Both the position numbers and the translations under genes were made by a program. Shown in pieces: positions 32,769 to 42,308 of a stretch of DNA of 64,000 nucleotides. The stretch comes from Denitromonas halophila (GTDB lineage Bacteria > Pseudomonadota > Gammaproteobacteria > Burkholderiales > Rhodocyclaceae): the NCBI RefSeq assembly GCF_007625155.1, contig NZ_VMNK01000006.1, positions 248,001-312,000 on the forward strand, given 5' to 3'. How positions within the stretch are numbered: the stretch's first letter is position 1; each line of letters starts with the position of its first letter. The notes beneath the pieces were generated by a model. That model did no database searches. It was not told where the DNA came from and saw nothing but the letters and a program-made list of their open reading frames with translations.

Positions 32769-33455
32769 ATGACGCGCGTGCTGCTGGTCGATGACGACCT
32801 GGAACTCTCCGCCATGCTCAAGGAGTACCTGGCACAGGAAGGCTTCGAGGCCACCACCGTGGCCGATGGCGAGGCCGGCGTCGCCGAGGCACTGTCGGGC
32901 AACTACGCCATCGCCGTGCTGGACGTGATGATGCCGCGCCTCAATGGCGTTGATGCCTTGCGTCGCATTCGCCAGGAGAGCCGGATGCCGGTCCTCATGC
33001 TCACCGCACGCGGTGACGACGTGGATCGCATCGTCGGCCTGGAACTGGGTGCCGACGACTACGTGCCCAAACCCTGCAGCCCCCGCGAACTGGTGGCTCG
33101 CCTGCGCGCCATCTTGCGCCGGACCGCCACGCCCGAGCCCACCACCGATGCCGACGAATTCACCGTCGGGCCGCTGCGGCTTTGGCCCGCGCGACGCGAA
33201 GCGCAGTGGGCCGGCGAGGCGCTGACGCTCACCAGCACCGAATTCACCTTATTAGAAGTACTGGTCGCCGCGGCTGGCCATGTCGTGAGCAAAAACACCT
33301 TGTCCGAAAAAGCGCTCGGCCGGCCGCTGGCTCGCTTCGACCGCAGCATCGATGTTCATGTCAGCAGCTTGCGCCACAAACTGGCACCGCGCGACGATGG
33401 GCGCTCGTGGATCCAGACCGTACGTGGTCAGGGCTACCAGTTCGTGCGAGAGTAG
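32769..33455 (+). CDS. cpxR: OmpR/PhoB-type response regulator, CpxR-like
   Basis: A 228-residue response regulator. The receiver is at residues 1-115, with the acidic DDD at 8-10, the phospho-acceptor in VLDVMMPRLNG and the conserved lysine in DDYVPKP. The winged-helix DNA-binding domain covers about 130-228 (LTSTEFTLLEVL, DVHVSSLRHKL, IQTVRGQGYQFV). GGAG precedes the start. It overlaps nothing and lies 4 bases from the kinase gene. The CpxP-like neighbour and GTAAA boxes make CpxR the best call. Confidence 0.88.
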   Translation: MTRVLLVDDDLELSAMLKEYLAQEGFEATTVADGEAGVAEALSGNYAIAVLDVMMPRLNGVDALRRIRQESRMPVLMLTARGDDVDRIVGLELGADDYVPKPCSPRELVARLRAILRRTATPEPTTDADEFTVGPLRLWPARREAQWAGEALTLTSTEFTLLEVLVAAAGHVVSKNTLSEKALGRPLARFDRSIDVHVSSLRHKLAPRDDGRSWIQTVRGQGYQFVRE

Positions 33456-33459
33456 CACC

Positions 33460-34770
33460 ATGGGCCGCCTGTTCTGGAAATCCTTCATCGCCCTGTGGCT
33501 GACGCTGACCTTGTCGGTGCTCGCGGTCGGCGCCGCGGTGTGGCTGTATCGGGGCGCGAATGAAGATGCTGCACGACTCGAAGTGGCCACCTACCGCTCA
33601 AACATCGCCCTCGATACCGTTGAGTCCGTGCTTCAGCACGGTGGGCCGCAAGCAGCCCACCAGTTCCTGATGCGCCGACTGCCCCGCGGCGGGCCCTCCG
33701 TGCTGGTTGTGGACGCGAACGGCCACGAACTCCTCGGGCGCCCGGTCCCGCCCGAGCAGCACGATCACACGCGCCAGATACAAACCGCCGATGGCGCGTC
33801 GCTCCAACTCATTGCCGTACCGCCCCCGCCGCGCAATCACGGCTTTGGCGCACGCCGCACCCCGCCGCCGATGTGGGTGCCGGTCTCCACCATCTTGCTG
33901 GCCAGCCTGGTGTTCAGTGCCTTGCTGGCGTGGTACGTCGCCAAGCCCATTCGTGTCCTGAAGCGCGCCTTCGACGCCGCCGCCGATGGACAGCTCGACA
34001 CACGGGTCGCGCCGCTGATGGGCGGCCGACGTGACGAGATCGCCGACCTCGGCCACGACTTCGATCGCATGGCCGCCCAGCTCCAGGCGCAGATCGCTGC
34101 CCAGCGCCGACTGCTGCATGATGTCTCACACGAACTGCGCTCGCCGCTGGCGCGCATGCAGGCAGCCATCGGTCTGGGTCGCCAGAGCCCCGACAAGCAA
34201 GACACCATGCTCGAGCGCATCGAACGCGAATCGGCCCGACTCGACACCCTGGTGGGCGAATTGCTCACCTTGTCGCGACTCGAAGCCGGCGCCAGTGGTC
34301 GCGCAGAGCACCTCGAACTGGTGGAGCTGATTGCCGGCATCGCCGACGACGCGCAGTTCGAAGCCGAAGCCCAGGGCCGCAGCCTCGTCTTCAGTGGCGA
34401 AGGCGAATGCTGGACCTGGGCGCAGTCCGAACTGATTCACCGTGCGTTCGAGAACGTAATCCGCAATGCGGTCAAATACACCGCCGAGGGCACGCAGGTC
34501 GACGTCACGGTTCAGCTATCCGCCGATCATGTTCAGGTGGTGGTCGCCGATCGTGGCCCGGGCGTGCCGGCCGACGAACTTGAAGCCATCTTTGAGCCCT
34601 TCCACCGCGGCGACGCTGGCGCCCCGGGCTTCGGCCTCGGACTCGCCATTGCCCGCCGCGCACTGGCGGCGCATGGCGGCCAGATCCGCGCCCAATCGCG
34701 CGAAGGCGGCGGGCTGGTGGTTGAAATGGTTTTACCGCGGCGGGCGCAGGCCCCTCAGGGCACCAGCTAA
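33460..34770 (+). CDS. cpxA: Sensor histidine kinase, CpxA-like
   Basis: A 436-residue kinase starting MGRLFWKSFIALWLTLTLSV; a long in-frame extension upstream overlaps the response regulator and is rejected. Two membrane helices (about 10-30 and 145-165) flank a short periplasmic domain. A HAMP domain (KPIRVLKRAFDAAADGQLD), the HisKA box (LLHDVSHELRSPLARMQ) and the ATPase domain (ENVIRNAVKYT, DRGPGVPADEL, FGLGLAIARRAL) follow. It senses an envelope signal and phosphorylates the regulator encoded 4 bases upstream. Confidence 0.9.
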   Translation: MGRLFWKSFIALWLTLTLSVLAVGAAVWLYRGANEDAARLEVATYRSNIALDTVESVLQHGGPQAAHQFLMRRLPRGGPSVLVVDANGHELLGRPVPPEQHDHTRQIQTADGASLQLIAVPPPPRNHGFGARRTPPPMWVPVSTILLASLVFSALLAWYVAKPIRVLKRAFDAAADGQLDTRVAPLMGGRRDEIADLGHDFDRMAAQLQAQIAAQRRLLHDVSHELRSPLARMQAAIGLGRQSPDKQDTMLERIERESARLDTLVGELLTLSRLEAGASGRAEHLELVELIAGIADDAQFEAEAQGRSLVFSGEGECWTWAQSELIHRAFENVIRNAVKYTAEGTQVDVTVQLSADHVQVVVADRGPGVPADELEAIFEPFHRGDAGAPGFGLGLAIARRALAAHGGQIRAQSREGGGLVVEMVLPRRAQAPQGTS

Positions 34771-34788
34771 CGCGCGCGCCAACCCGGC

Positions 34789-35403
34789 TCAACGCAGCCG
34801 GACCAGCCAGCGATCATGCCAGCGCCCGAGCAACATCTGGGCGAGCGCGGCCCCCAGCAGCGCCAGCGCCATGTCGGACTGGGTGTCCCACGGGTCGCCC
34901 TGGGTGCCCAGAAAGTCCTCGGCCTCACCCCCCATCACCACCGCCGCCAGCCATTCGATCAGCTCATAAGTGGCCGAAATCGCCAGGCAGATGCAACACA
35001 CCAAAAAGAACAACCAGCGCGGCCGGCGCAGCACCTGAAGTCGCAGCAGCAACTCACGGGCCACCATGGCGGGCACAAAGCCCTGTGCGAAATGACCGAT
35101 ACGGTCATACGGATTGCGGGCAAAATCGAACACGTCCTGCAACCAGAAGCCCAGCGGCACGCGCGCGTAGGTGTAGGTCGCACCGAGGATCAGGATCAGC
35201 GCATGCACCGCAATCAAGACCAGCACCAGCCGGGTGAGCGGGAAGCGGCGGTGCGTCGCCACCAACAAAGGCAGCGCCATCAGCACCGGCGCCACTTCCA
35301 TCCACCAGGTCAGCCGGTCGTGCGGTGAAATACCCGACACCGCCAGCGCGACAAGCACGATGGCCACCAGCGCCCATTCGACGCGCGCCCCCCGATATGC
35401 CAT
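34789..35403 (-). CDS. DUF2238 membrane protein
   Basis: A 204-residue membrane protein starting MAYRGARVEWALVAIV with GGGAGGG 6 bases upstream; a longer in-frame extension is less likely. About six helices. YDRIGHFAQGFVPA, the ATYELIEW segment and FLGTQGDPWDTQSDM are DUF2238 hallmarks. Function unknown. It stands alone, convergent with the sensor kinase and divergent from the LysE-type gene. Confidence 0.85.
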   Translation of the reverse strand: MAYRGARVEWALVAIVLVALAVSGISPHDRLTWWMEVAPVLMALPLLVATHRRFPLTRLVLVLIAVHALILILGATYTYARVPLGFWLQDVFDFARNPYDRIGHFAQGFVPAMVARELLLRLQVLRRPRWLFFLVCCICLAISATYELIEWLAAVVMGGEAEDFLGTQGDPWDTQSDMALALLGAALAQMLLGRWHDRWLVRLR

Positions 35404-35506
35404 GTTGCGCCCTCCCATCACTTTTCCTGCGCGCACGGTAGCACGCATGACGCCGACCCGGCAGCCCGGTACACTGGCCGATTACCGGCCACCAAGAGCC
35501 CCCGAC

Positions 35507-36142
35507 ATGCCCAGCCCCGACACCCTCATCGCCTTTCTTGGCATCGCCCTGATCATCACCTTTGCGCCCGGGCCCGACAACCTCATGGTGCTCGGCCAGA
35601 GCCTCGCCCGAGGGCGCATGGCCGGCTTCGGCATCGCGGTTGGCTGCGCGCTGGGGTGTTTCACCCATGTGCTGTGGGCCACGCTGGGCGTGAGCGCGGC
35701 ACTGGCCGCCTCGCCCATGGCCTTCACCGCGCTCAAGCTGGCCGGCGCGGCCTATCTCGCCTGGCTCGGCATTCAAGCCATCCGCAGCGGCGGGCAGCTG
35801 GCGGTCAGCACCCAGTCGGCGCCCGCGCGGCCGTGGCGCAAGGATGTGGGCCGCGGCTTTGTGGCCAATGCCATCAACCCGAAAGTCGGCCTGTTCTTCC
35901 TCGCCTTCATGCCGCAGTTTGTCCACGCCGAGGCCGGCAGTGCCACCATGCAGATGCTGGTGCTCGGGCTGGTGTTCATGTTGCAAACCGTGGTGGTGTT
36001 CGGTGCCGTGGCCTACATGGCCGGCGGCATCGGCCGGCTGCTCAAGCGTCGCCCGGGGGTTGCGCCATGGCTCGATCGCATCGCCGGCGTGATCTTCATC
36101 GGTCTGGCCCTGCGCCTGGCGCTCGACGACACCCAGGGCTGA
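35507..36142 (+). CDS. LysE-family amino-acid/small-molecule exporter
   Basis: A 211-residue RhtB/LysE-type transporter starting MPSPDTLIAFLGIALIITFAPGPDN. The APGPDN box at the first helix is diagnostic of the RhtB family, unlike the ArgO-type copy at 7574. About six helices; the GRGFVANAINPKVGLFFLAF segment is typical. The substrate is unknown; family members export threonine, homoserine, leucine and others. The stop is 5 bases before the ABC exporter gene, so they form an operon. Confidence 0.88.
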   Translation: MPSPDTLIAFLGIALIITFAPGPDNLMVLGQSLARGRMAGFGIAVGCALGCFTHVLWATLGVSAALAASPMAFTALKLAGAAYLAWLGIQAIRSGGQLAVSTQSAPARPWRKDVGRGFVANAINPKVGLFFLAFMPQFVHAEAGSATMQMLVLGLVFMLQTVVVFGAVAYMAGGIGRLLKRRPGVAPWLDRIAGVIFIGLALRLALDDTQG

Positions 36143-36147
36143 TCCAC

Positions 36148-37962
36148 ATGCGACGACACCCCCAAGGCGCCCTGCCCGAGCCGGCCACCGGCGAGCGCCA
36201 CGACCTGACCACCATCAAGACGCTGTTCCCCTACCTCTGGAGCTACAAGGGCCGGGTGTTCTTTGCGCTGGCCTGCCTGCTCGGCGCCAAGGTCGCCAAC
36301 GTCGGTGTGCCGATGGTGTTCAAGCACATGGTCGATGCGATGACCATCACAACGCAGCAAGCCTTCATCATCGTGCCCGCCGCGCTGATCGTCGCCTACG
36401 GCGTGCTGCGCTTCATGACCTCGATGCTGACCGAGCTACGCGAGCTGATCTTCGCCCGTGTCACTCAGCAGGCCGTGCGCAACATCTCGCTGCAAGTCTT
36501 CCGCCATCTGCACGCCCTGTCGCTGCGCTTTCATCTTGAGCGCCAAACTGGCGGGCTGACCCGAGACATCGAGCGCGGCACCCGCTCGATCGGCTCACTG
36601 ATCAGCTACACGCTGTACAGCATTTTGCCCACGCTGGTCGAAGTCGGGCTGGTGATCGGCATTCTGTATGTGAATTACGATCCGATCTTCTCGGTGATCA
36701 CCACCATCGCGCTCACGCTGTACATCACTTTTACGGTCAAGATCACCAACTGGCGCACCGCTCTGCGACGCAAGGCCAACGAGCTCGACTCGGCGGCCAA
36801 TGCGCGTGCGATCGACAGCCTGCTCAACTTCGAAACGGTGAAGTACTTCAACAACGAAGAATTCGAAGCCCGCCGCTACGACGAACAGATGCGTCAGTGG
36901 GCCGATGCCCAGATCAAGAATCAACTCTCCTTGTCGGGGCTGAACATCGGCCAGGCGGCGATCATTGCCATCGCCGTCACCAGCATGCTGTGGCAGGCCT
37001 CCATCCGCGTGGTCGACGGCAGCATGACAATCGGCGACATCGTGCTGGTCAATGCCTACATGCTGCAGCTGTACATCCCCCTCAACTTCCTCGGCGTGAT
37101 CTACCGTGAAATCCGCCAGGCCCTCACCGACATCGAGCGCATGTTCGGCCTGCTCAACCAGCCCCGCGAAATCGCCGACAAGCCCGACGCCGGCAGCCTC
37201 GCCGCCGACAACGCCACGGTGCGCTTCGAGAAGGTCAGCTTCGCCTACGATCCGGCGCGACAGATCCTGTTCGACGTGGACTTCGAGATCCCGGCCGGCA
37301 AGACCGTCGCCGTGGTCGGGCATTCCGGCTCGGGCAAATCCACCCTCGGTCGGCTGCTATTCCGCTTCTACGACGTGACCGGCGGGCGCATCACGGTCAA
37401 TGGCACCGACATCCGCGACCTACAGCAAGACAGCCTGCGTCGCGCCATCGGCATCGTGCCGCAGGACACCGTGCTGTTCAACGACAGCCTGCGCTACAAC
37501 ATCCAGTACGGTCGGCCCGACGCCGCGGACGGGCTGATCGACACCGCCGCGGCGGCCGCCCAGCTCACCGACTTCATCGGTCGCCTGCCCGACGGCTACG
37601 AAGCCCGCGTCGGCGAACGCGGCCTCAAGCTCTCGGGCGGCGAAAAACAACGCGTCGCCATCGCCCGCGCCCTGCTCAAGGATCCGGCCATCCTGATCTT
37701 CGACGAAGCCACCTCGGCGCTCGACTCGCGCACCGAAAAAGCCATCCAGGCCCAGATCGACCTCGCCGCGCGCGGCCGCACCGCGCTGATCATCGCCCAC
37801 CGCCTGTCGACCATCGCCCACGCCGACGAAATCCTGGTGCTCGACCAGGGCCACATCGTCGAACGCGGCCGCCACCACGCCCTGCTCGCCGCCAACGGCG
37901 CCTATGCGCAAATGTGGCGCCTGCAGCAGCAAGAAGCCAATGAGGCTGAAACCCGCAACTAG
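36148..37962 (+). CDS. Atm1/HMT-type ABC exporter (membrane domain fused to ATPase)
   Basis: A 604-residue half-transporter starting MRRHPQGALPEPATGERHD. The six-helix membrane domain spans about 25-320 and includes RDIERGTRSIGSLISY and ANARAIDSLLNFETVKYFNNE, both typical of Atm1/heavy-metal exporters. The ATPase domain has Walker A GHSGSGKST (near 391), signature LSGGEKQRVAIARALL (near 494), Walker B LIFDEATSALDS and H-loop IIAHRLST. It probably exports glutathione-conjugated or metal-sulfur compounds; the dimer is the working unit. It follows the LysE gene by 5 bases. Confidence 0.92.
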   Translation: MRRHPQGALPEPATGERHDLTTIKTLFPYLWSYKGRVFFALACLLGAKVANVGVPMVFKHMVDAMTITTQQAFIIVPAALIVAYGVLRFMTSMLTELRELIFARVTQQAVRNISLQVFRHLHALSLRFHLERQTGGLTRDIERGTRSIGSLISYTLYSILPTLVEVGLVIGILYVNYDPIFSVITTIALTLYITFTVKITNWRTALRRKANELDSAANARAIDSLLNFETVKYFNNEEFEARRYDEQMRQWADAQIKNQLSLSGLNIGQAAIIAIAVTSMLWQASIRVVDGSMTIGDIVLVNAYMLQLYIPLNFLGVIYREIRQALTDIERMFGLLNQPREIADKPDAGSLAADNATVRFEKVSFAYDPARQILFDVDFEIPAGKTVAVVGHSGSGKSTLGRLLFRFYDVTGGRITVNGTDIRDLQQDSLRRAIGIVPQDTVLFNDSLRYNIQYGRPDAADGLIDTAAAAAQLTDFIGRLPDGYEARVGERGLKLSGGEKQRVAIARALLKDPAILIFDEATSALDSRTEKAIQAQIDLAARGRTALIIAHRLSTIAHADEILVLDQGHIVERGRHHALLAANGAYAQMWRLQQQEANEAETRN

Positions 37963-38340
37963 CGACGTCTGATGCGGCACACGAGTCCTGGCGCGCCGCA
38001 GTTGGCCTCACAACGAAATGACGCCAGCCGGCACATCGAGTCGACAACGACGATTGCCCATGCCAGCAGGCGGCACTTTTCATGAAGCACGATGGCAGGC
38101 AGCGAGCGGCCGACCCAACGAAGTGGAGCTTCTCTATTGATCTGACGTGGCTGGGGGGGGCGTGAGCGCATGCCGCCTTCTTGAAGGCGACACGCAGGAG
38201 CCATCACCGATGGGCCTTTTGCCAGCCGGATTCTCAGTGCAAAGCACTTCGATGATTGCACCGGATGGCACCGCCCATCGCTGCTGCAGGTTTCAAATCA
38301 CCGTTCTGAATCTGCGCCAAACCGCTGCCCCAAAACAAAG
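37963..38340. other. Intergenic region without identifiable gene
   Basis: About 380 bases between the ABC exporter and the terminator of the PEP-CTERM gene. Short open frames exist but lack ribosome sites and protein-like composition; a G-run lies near 38150-38160. I see no promoter, RNA or repeat that I can name. Confidence 0.5.
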
Positions 38341-38360
38341 ACGGCGCCCGAGGGCGCCGT
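38341..38360 (-). terminator. Intrinsic terminator after PEP-CTERM gene
   Basis: ACGGCGCC (38341-38348) and GGCGCCGT (38353-38360) form an 8-base stem with a CGAG loop. The minus strand continues into CTTTGTTTTGG. Confidence 0.75.
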
Positions 38361-38386
38361 TCAAAGGACGGAGTTGAGTCGCCAGA

Positions 38387-39190
38387 TTACTTACGACGGC
38401 GACGCAGTCCGATGACACCCAGCAGGCCAAGACCGGCCAGTGCCAAAGAACCCGGTTCGGGGACGCCGGTGCCCGGCGTCCCGCCGCACACGCCACCGCT
38501 CGCACCGCCAGAGGCTGTGCAGATCGTGCCTTGTGCCTGATAGAGCTTCACATAGTCATTGCCGGCGTAGCCCGTGCTGCCGCCATTGAATGCCGGGTTG
38601 AAGGCGCCCACCAGCCAATGCGACGAATACACCGAGGTGCCAGTGCTTGCCCAGCTCGTGCCGGTATTCATCAGATCGGAAATACTTGCCCAACCATTGG
38701 ACACCAAGCTGGCGTAGCTGCCACCGGCCAATGTCGGCGTCCCTGAACCGATATAGGCAAGGACTGACATGTCGGAATCGCCCGTCGTCCAGCCATTGCG
38801 TAACCCGGTCAAATTCACGGCCTCGGAGAACGACAGCAGAATCGAGTCGTAACGCTGATCGTTGTCCATCGAGTGTTCGGTACTATTGCCGATTACGTCA
38901 TTGGTATCTTGATCAGATCCACTGCTATAACCATCTCGATTGATTACACCAAGCCCACTGCTTCCGTATGTCGGCAGATACGCATTTTCGATCAGCGTAT
39001 TTCCGCTGCCGCCAGTGTTTGCCCAAGCGGTTGCGGTCACGGTCACGCCGCCATTGGAATAAGAACGACTGTTACCCCAAGCCGGGTTGTTGTTATCCCC
39101 ACCCGAGAACGTCCAGGTCGTCGCTGCCATCGCCGGCAGGGCGGCCATCAGGCCCGCAGCCACCAACATATGCTTGAAAGTCTTGTTCAT
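38387..39190 (-). CDS. PEP-CTERM exosortase-dependent surface protein
   Basis: A 267-residue secreted protein with a signal peptide (MNKTFKHMLVAAGLMAALPAMAA) and GGGAG upstream. The body is rich in Asn, Gly, Ser and Thr. The C-terminus has VPEPGSLALAGLGLLGVIGL followed by an Arg/Lys tail, the PEP-CTERM sorting signal that exosortase cleaves. The early FSGGDNNNPAWGNSRSYSNGG region suggests the XDP1-type family. A sigma-54 promoter at 39230-39244 controls it. PrsT, encoded just upstream in the same direction, belongs to the same system. No exosortase is in the window. Confidence 0.9.
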   Translation of the reverse strand: MNKTFKHMLVAAGLMAALPAMAATTWTFSGGDNNNPAWGNSRSYSNGGVTVTATAWANTGGSGNTLIENAYLPTYGSSGLGVINRDGYSSGSDQDTNDVIGNSTEHSMDNDQRYDSILLSFSEAVNLTGLRNGWTTGDSDMSVLAYIGSGTPTLAGGSYASLVSNGWASISDLMNTGTSWASTGTSVYSSHWLVGAFNPAFNGGSTGYAGNDYVKLYQAQGTICTASGGASGGVCGGTPGTGVPEPGSLALAGLGLLGVIGLRRRRK

Positions 39191-39229
39191 GTGTTTCTCC
39201 CGGCTAAATTCGTTGTCGAGGTACATAAA

Positions 39230-39244
39230 GCAATCCATGTGCCA
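39230..39244 (-). promoter_or_regulatory. Sigma-54 promoter (-24/-12) of PEP-CTERM gene
   Basis: On the minus strand it reads TGGCACATGGATTGC: the TGGCAC -24 element, 5 bases, and TTGC as the -12 element, matching the sigma-54 consensus. The -12 element is about 40 bases from the ATG, leaving room for a transcription start near 39219. PEP-CTERM genes are known targets of the sigma-54 activator PrsR. Confidence 0.82.
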
Positions 39245-39327
39245 GGCAACAAATTTCCTTACAAATCAATGAACTAAAAATGCAGCAAAACCCGTGTCGC
39301 AAAAAAGCGTCAGATTTGTCGACACTT

Positions 39328-42135
39328 TTACTTACCGATCTTCTTTTGCAAGGCGCGTGCGTCTTCAACGCCAGGGAAGCGTCCGCCATCGGCCAGGGCA
39401 TCGAGCAACTCTTTGCGCGCTTCGGCCGTCCGGCCGCTCTGGTGCAGCGCCTGGGCAAGATGGTAGCGAACCTCGCGATTCTGGGGGGCGCGCAAACGCG
39501 CTTCACGCAGCAAACCGAGCGCACCGTCAATATCGCCGGTATTCAATTTAATCCAACCGACAGTATCGATCACCAGCGGATCCTGGGGCGCGAGCGCTCG
39601 GGCCTTCTCGGCCGTTGCGAGCGCTGCGCGATCCTTGAGCGCCAGCTGAACAATGGCCAGATTGTTGAGCAGGTCGACACTGGCGGCGTCGCTCGCCAGC
39701 ATGGCGTCAAGGTTTTGTCGTGCATCCGCCCACAGACCGGCCTGCATCTGGAGCTCGATCAACGCACGGCGCACATCCGCCGACGGTAAGCGCCCGACTT
39801 CATCTTGTAACACCTTCCGTGCCGTATCCGCCTGCCCCGCGCTGAAGAAGGCGCGCGCGAGGTTCAAGGCCGACGAAGCGGAGGGCGCTTTTCGATAAGC
39901 GCGCTGGTAGGCCGGAATGGCTTGCTTGGTATCGCCGGATGCCAATGCCGCGGCCGCTTCCAGACTCGCCACATCCGCTGCCTCCGGGTCGGCTTTGCGA
40001 AGATCGTCGAGCAACTTGCGCGCCTCGACGAGATTCTTCTGCACCAGCGCCACCTCTACGGCCAGCGTGAGCGCCGGGCGGTAGTCTTTGACGGCGGTGA
40101 GCGCCTTTTGCACGTTGTAGCCGGCTTCGTCCGGGAAGCCCGCCTCCAGTTGCAGCCGCCCGATACGCACCTGGGCTTCCGGTTCGAATTCCGCCAAACG
40201 GGTCATGTCGCGAAAGGTCAGTCTCGCCGCATTAGCGTCGCCTGCGGCCAGATAGGTCTGGCCCAACACAGCCTGAACGCTGAGATCCTGCGGGTGGCGC
40301 AGGCCAACCTCTTTGGCGGCCGCCAGAGCGGAGCTGGGCTGTCGGGTTGCCGACAAGGCCTCGACCAATGCCAGGCCGGCACGTGGATCATCAGGATTCT
40401 TGGCCGTGGCTGTCCGCAACCATTCGATCGCCTCTTTCATCTGGCCGCCGCGTTGGGCGAGCATCCCCAACTCGTACATGACACGCGCGTCATCCTTGCG
40501 CTGCTTCAGCAGCGCAGTCAAGCGCTGTTTGGCGGCATCGAGCTTGCCTTCCTGCGCCTCCACCCGGGCCAGATTGAGCAATGCCGGTACAAATTCGGGA
40601 TCGCGCGCCACCACTTCCTCGTAGGCCTTGCGTGCGCCAACGACATCACCGGAGGCAGCGCGGATGGCGCCCAGCAGATTGAGTGCTGACAGATTGTCGC
40701 GGCCATTCTTGACCAGGGCCTCGGCCACCTGAATCGCTTTGTCAGTCATGCCCTGGCGCATATAGATCGAGGTCAACACCATACCAACCGCGCCGTTTCT
40801 GGGATCGGCAACAAAGGCGCGCTCCAGGCTCGCCGCACCCTCTTCGGCCTGGCCGCCACCGATCAGGCTATAACCCAGCGCAGCCTGAATCTGCGCGTCG
40901 CCCTTGAGCATCTCTGCCGCGCGTTCCAGATACTGGGTGGCGCGGCGATAGCGCTTGTCTGCCAAGCTGGCCCGGCCCGCCAACAGCAAGGCCTGCGGGT
41001 CATCCGGGCGCAGCTTGAGCACGGGCTCAATGGTGCTCAGCGTCCGTGCGCTGTCGTTCTCGGCCATATAGATGCTGGCCAGCAGCTTGCGGGCGCCCAG
41101 ATTGCGCGGGTAGCGGTTGAGTAGGCTGTCCAGATAGCTCTTGGCCTTTTCGGGTACGCCCAGCCCGTGATGCGCCAAGGCCCCAAGCATCAGCAACTGC
41201 TCACGAGCGTTCACATACTCCGTAGGCAGCGTATCCACCAGACGGGTGACCTCGGTGAGCGCCTTGTGCACCCCTTCGGCGTCACCGCGCCGGCCAGCAA
41301 CCACCGCACGCAAATACGCGGAGCGGGGCTCCGCTTCGACATGCTCGGCCAGGTAATCCAGATCCTTCTTCGCTTCTGCGTCTCGCTTGAGGTCAACCAA
41401 CAGAGCGGCGCGTGCAACACGCGCATCGACATAATTTGCGTCCACCTCAAGTGCTTGCTCGTAGTCGCTTAGCGCCGCCTCCAGATTGCCTCGTACGTGC
41501 TGCAGCGAAGCCCTCAGGTTCCACACCCGCGCGTCCTTGGGCGCCAGGATAATGGCGCGCTCTACTCCCTCTTGCGCACCGCTGAACTCCTGCAACTGCA
41601 GCAGGAAGGGCACCAGCGACAGATAGGGGCGTACCGACCTGGGGTCAGCATCGGTCGCAGCCTTGAAGCTACGGCGCGCGGCGTCGATATCGCCCTCGTC
41701 GGCGAGGGCGGTACCACGCATGGAGAGCACCTCGACCAGCGCGTCACGGCGCAAACCATCGGGCTGCACATCGCGCAGCAGCTCTTTGGTCCGCCCAAGC
41801 GCGAGCAGCAATTCACCGCGTGGCACAGCAATCTCACTGGGACTCACGCCCAGTTTCAAGGCCTCGTTGAAAGCCGCCTCCGCCGCCGGCAACTCGGTCT
41901 GCTTGAGCAGCGCGCGCCCCAGCAGCACATGCGCGGACAACAGCTTGTTGTTCTGTTGAAGCGCGTTCTTTAATTGAATCACCGCGCCGGCGGTGTCGCC
42001 CTTTTCAAAGCGGGCAAGGCCGTCTTCATAAAAGGCTGCGGCCTTGCCGGCATCGGCCAGGGCAGGCAGCGAGAAGGCAAAGGCGATCACGGCGAGGCCG
42101 TGGCGCAGTTTGTGGGCGCGAGAAGCGTTTGGCAT
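39328..42135 (-). CDS. prsT: PEP-CTERM system TPR-repeat protein PrsT
   Basis: A 935-residue exported protein starting MPNASRAHKLRHGLAVIAFAFSLPALADAG (signal peptide), with a G-rich ribosome site; a longer in-frame extension is rejected. Almost all of it is tetratricopeptide repeats. This composition and size fit PrsT, the TPR protein encoded in exosortase/PEP-CTERM loci and linked to exopolysaccharide export. It lies 137 bases upstream of the PEP-CTERM gene on the same strand. A role in assembling surface material at the periplasmic side is inferred. Confidence 0.88.
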   Translation of the reverse strand: MPNASRAHKLRHGLAVIAFAFSLPALADAGKAAAFYEDGLARFEKGDTAGAVIQLKNALQQNNKLLSAHVLLGRALLKQTELPAAEAAFNEALKLGVSPSEIAVPRGELLLALGRTKELLRDVQPDGLRRDALVEVLSMRGTALADEGDIDAARRSFKAATDADPRSVRPYLSLVPFLLQLQEFSGAQEGVERAIILAPKDARVWNLRASLQHVRGNLEAALSDYEQALEVDANYVDARVARAALLVDLKRDAEAKKDLDYLAEHVEAEPRSAYLRAVVAGRRGDAEGVHKALTEVTRLVDTLPTEYVNAREQLLMLGALAHHGLGVPEKAKSYLDSLLNRYPRNLGARKLLASIYMAENDSARTLSTIEPVLKLRPDDPQALLLAGRASLADKRYRRATQYLERAAEMLKGDAQIQAALGYSLIGGGQAEEGAASLERAFVADPRNGAVGMVLTSIYMRQGMTDKAIQVAEALVKNGRDNLSALNLLGAIRAASGDVVGARKAYEEVVARDPEFVPALLNLARVEAQEGKLDAAKQRLTALLKQRKDDARVMYELGMLAQRGGQMKEAIEWLRTATAKNPDDPRAGLALVEALSATRQPSSALAAAKEVGLRHPQDLSVQAVLGQTYLAAGDANAARLTFRDMTRLAEFEPEAQVRIGRLQLEAGFPDEAGYNVQKALTAVKDYRPALTLAVEVALVQKNLVEARKLLDDLRKADPEAADVASLEAAAALASGDTKQAIPAYQRAYRKAPSASSALNLARAFFSAGQADTARKVLQDEVGRLPSADVRRALIELQMQAGLWADARQNLDAMLASDAASVDLLNNLAIVQLALKDRAALATAEKARALAPQDPLVIDTVGWIKLNTGDIDGALGLLREARLRAPQNREVRYHLAQALHQSGRTAEARKELLDALADGGRFPGVEDARALQKKIGK

Positions 42136-42308
42136 GAAGCCCCCCGATGAGAAGTCAGCTTTGTCGGTCATCCCGGGAGTATAGAGCGCGGCTCCGCACG
42201 AGGACTGTGACATCTTTTGGGTGCGGGCCGATTGGCTGACTCGGCGGCTCAATTGCACCGCGGAAATCCGTTAAACTGGAGTCGCGTTTTCCAGGAGCCT
42301 CCCCACGC

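Noticed and set aside
38147-38377. Possible small gene in the gap after the ABC exporter
   Set aside because: No ribosome site, odd composition and overlap with a terminator; not supported.
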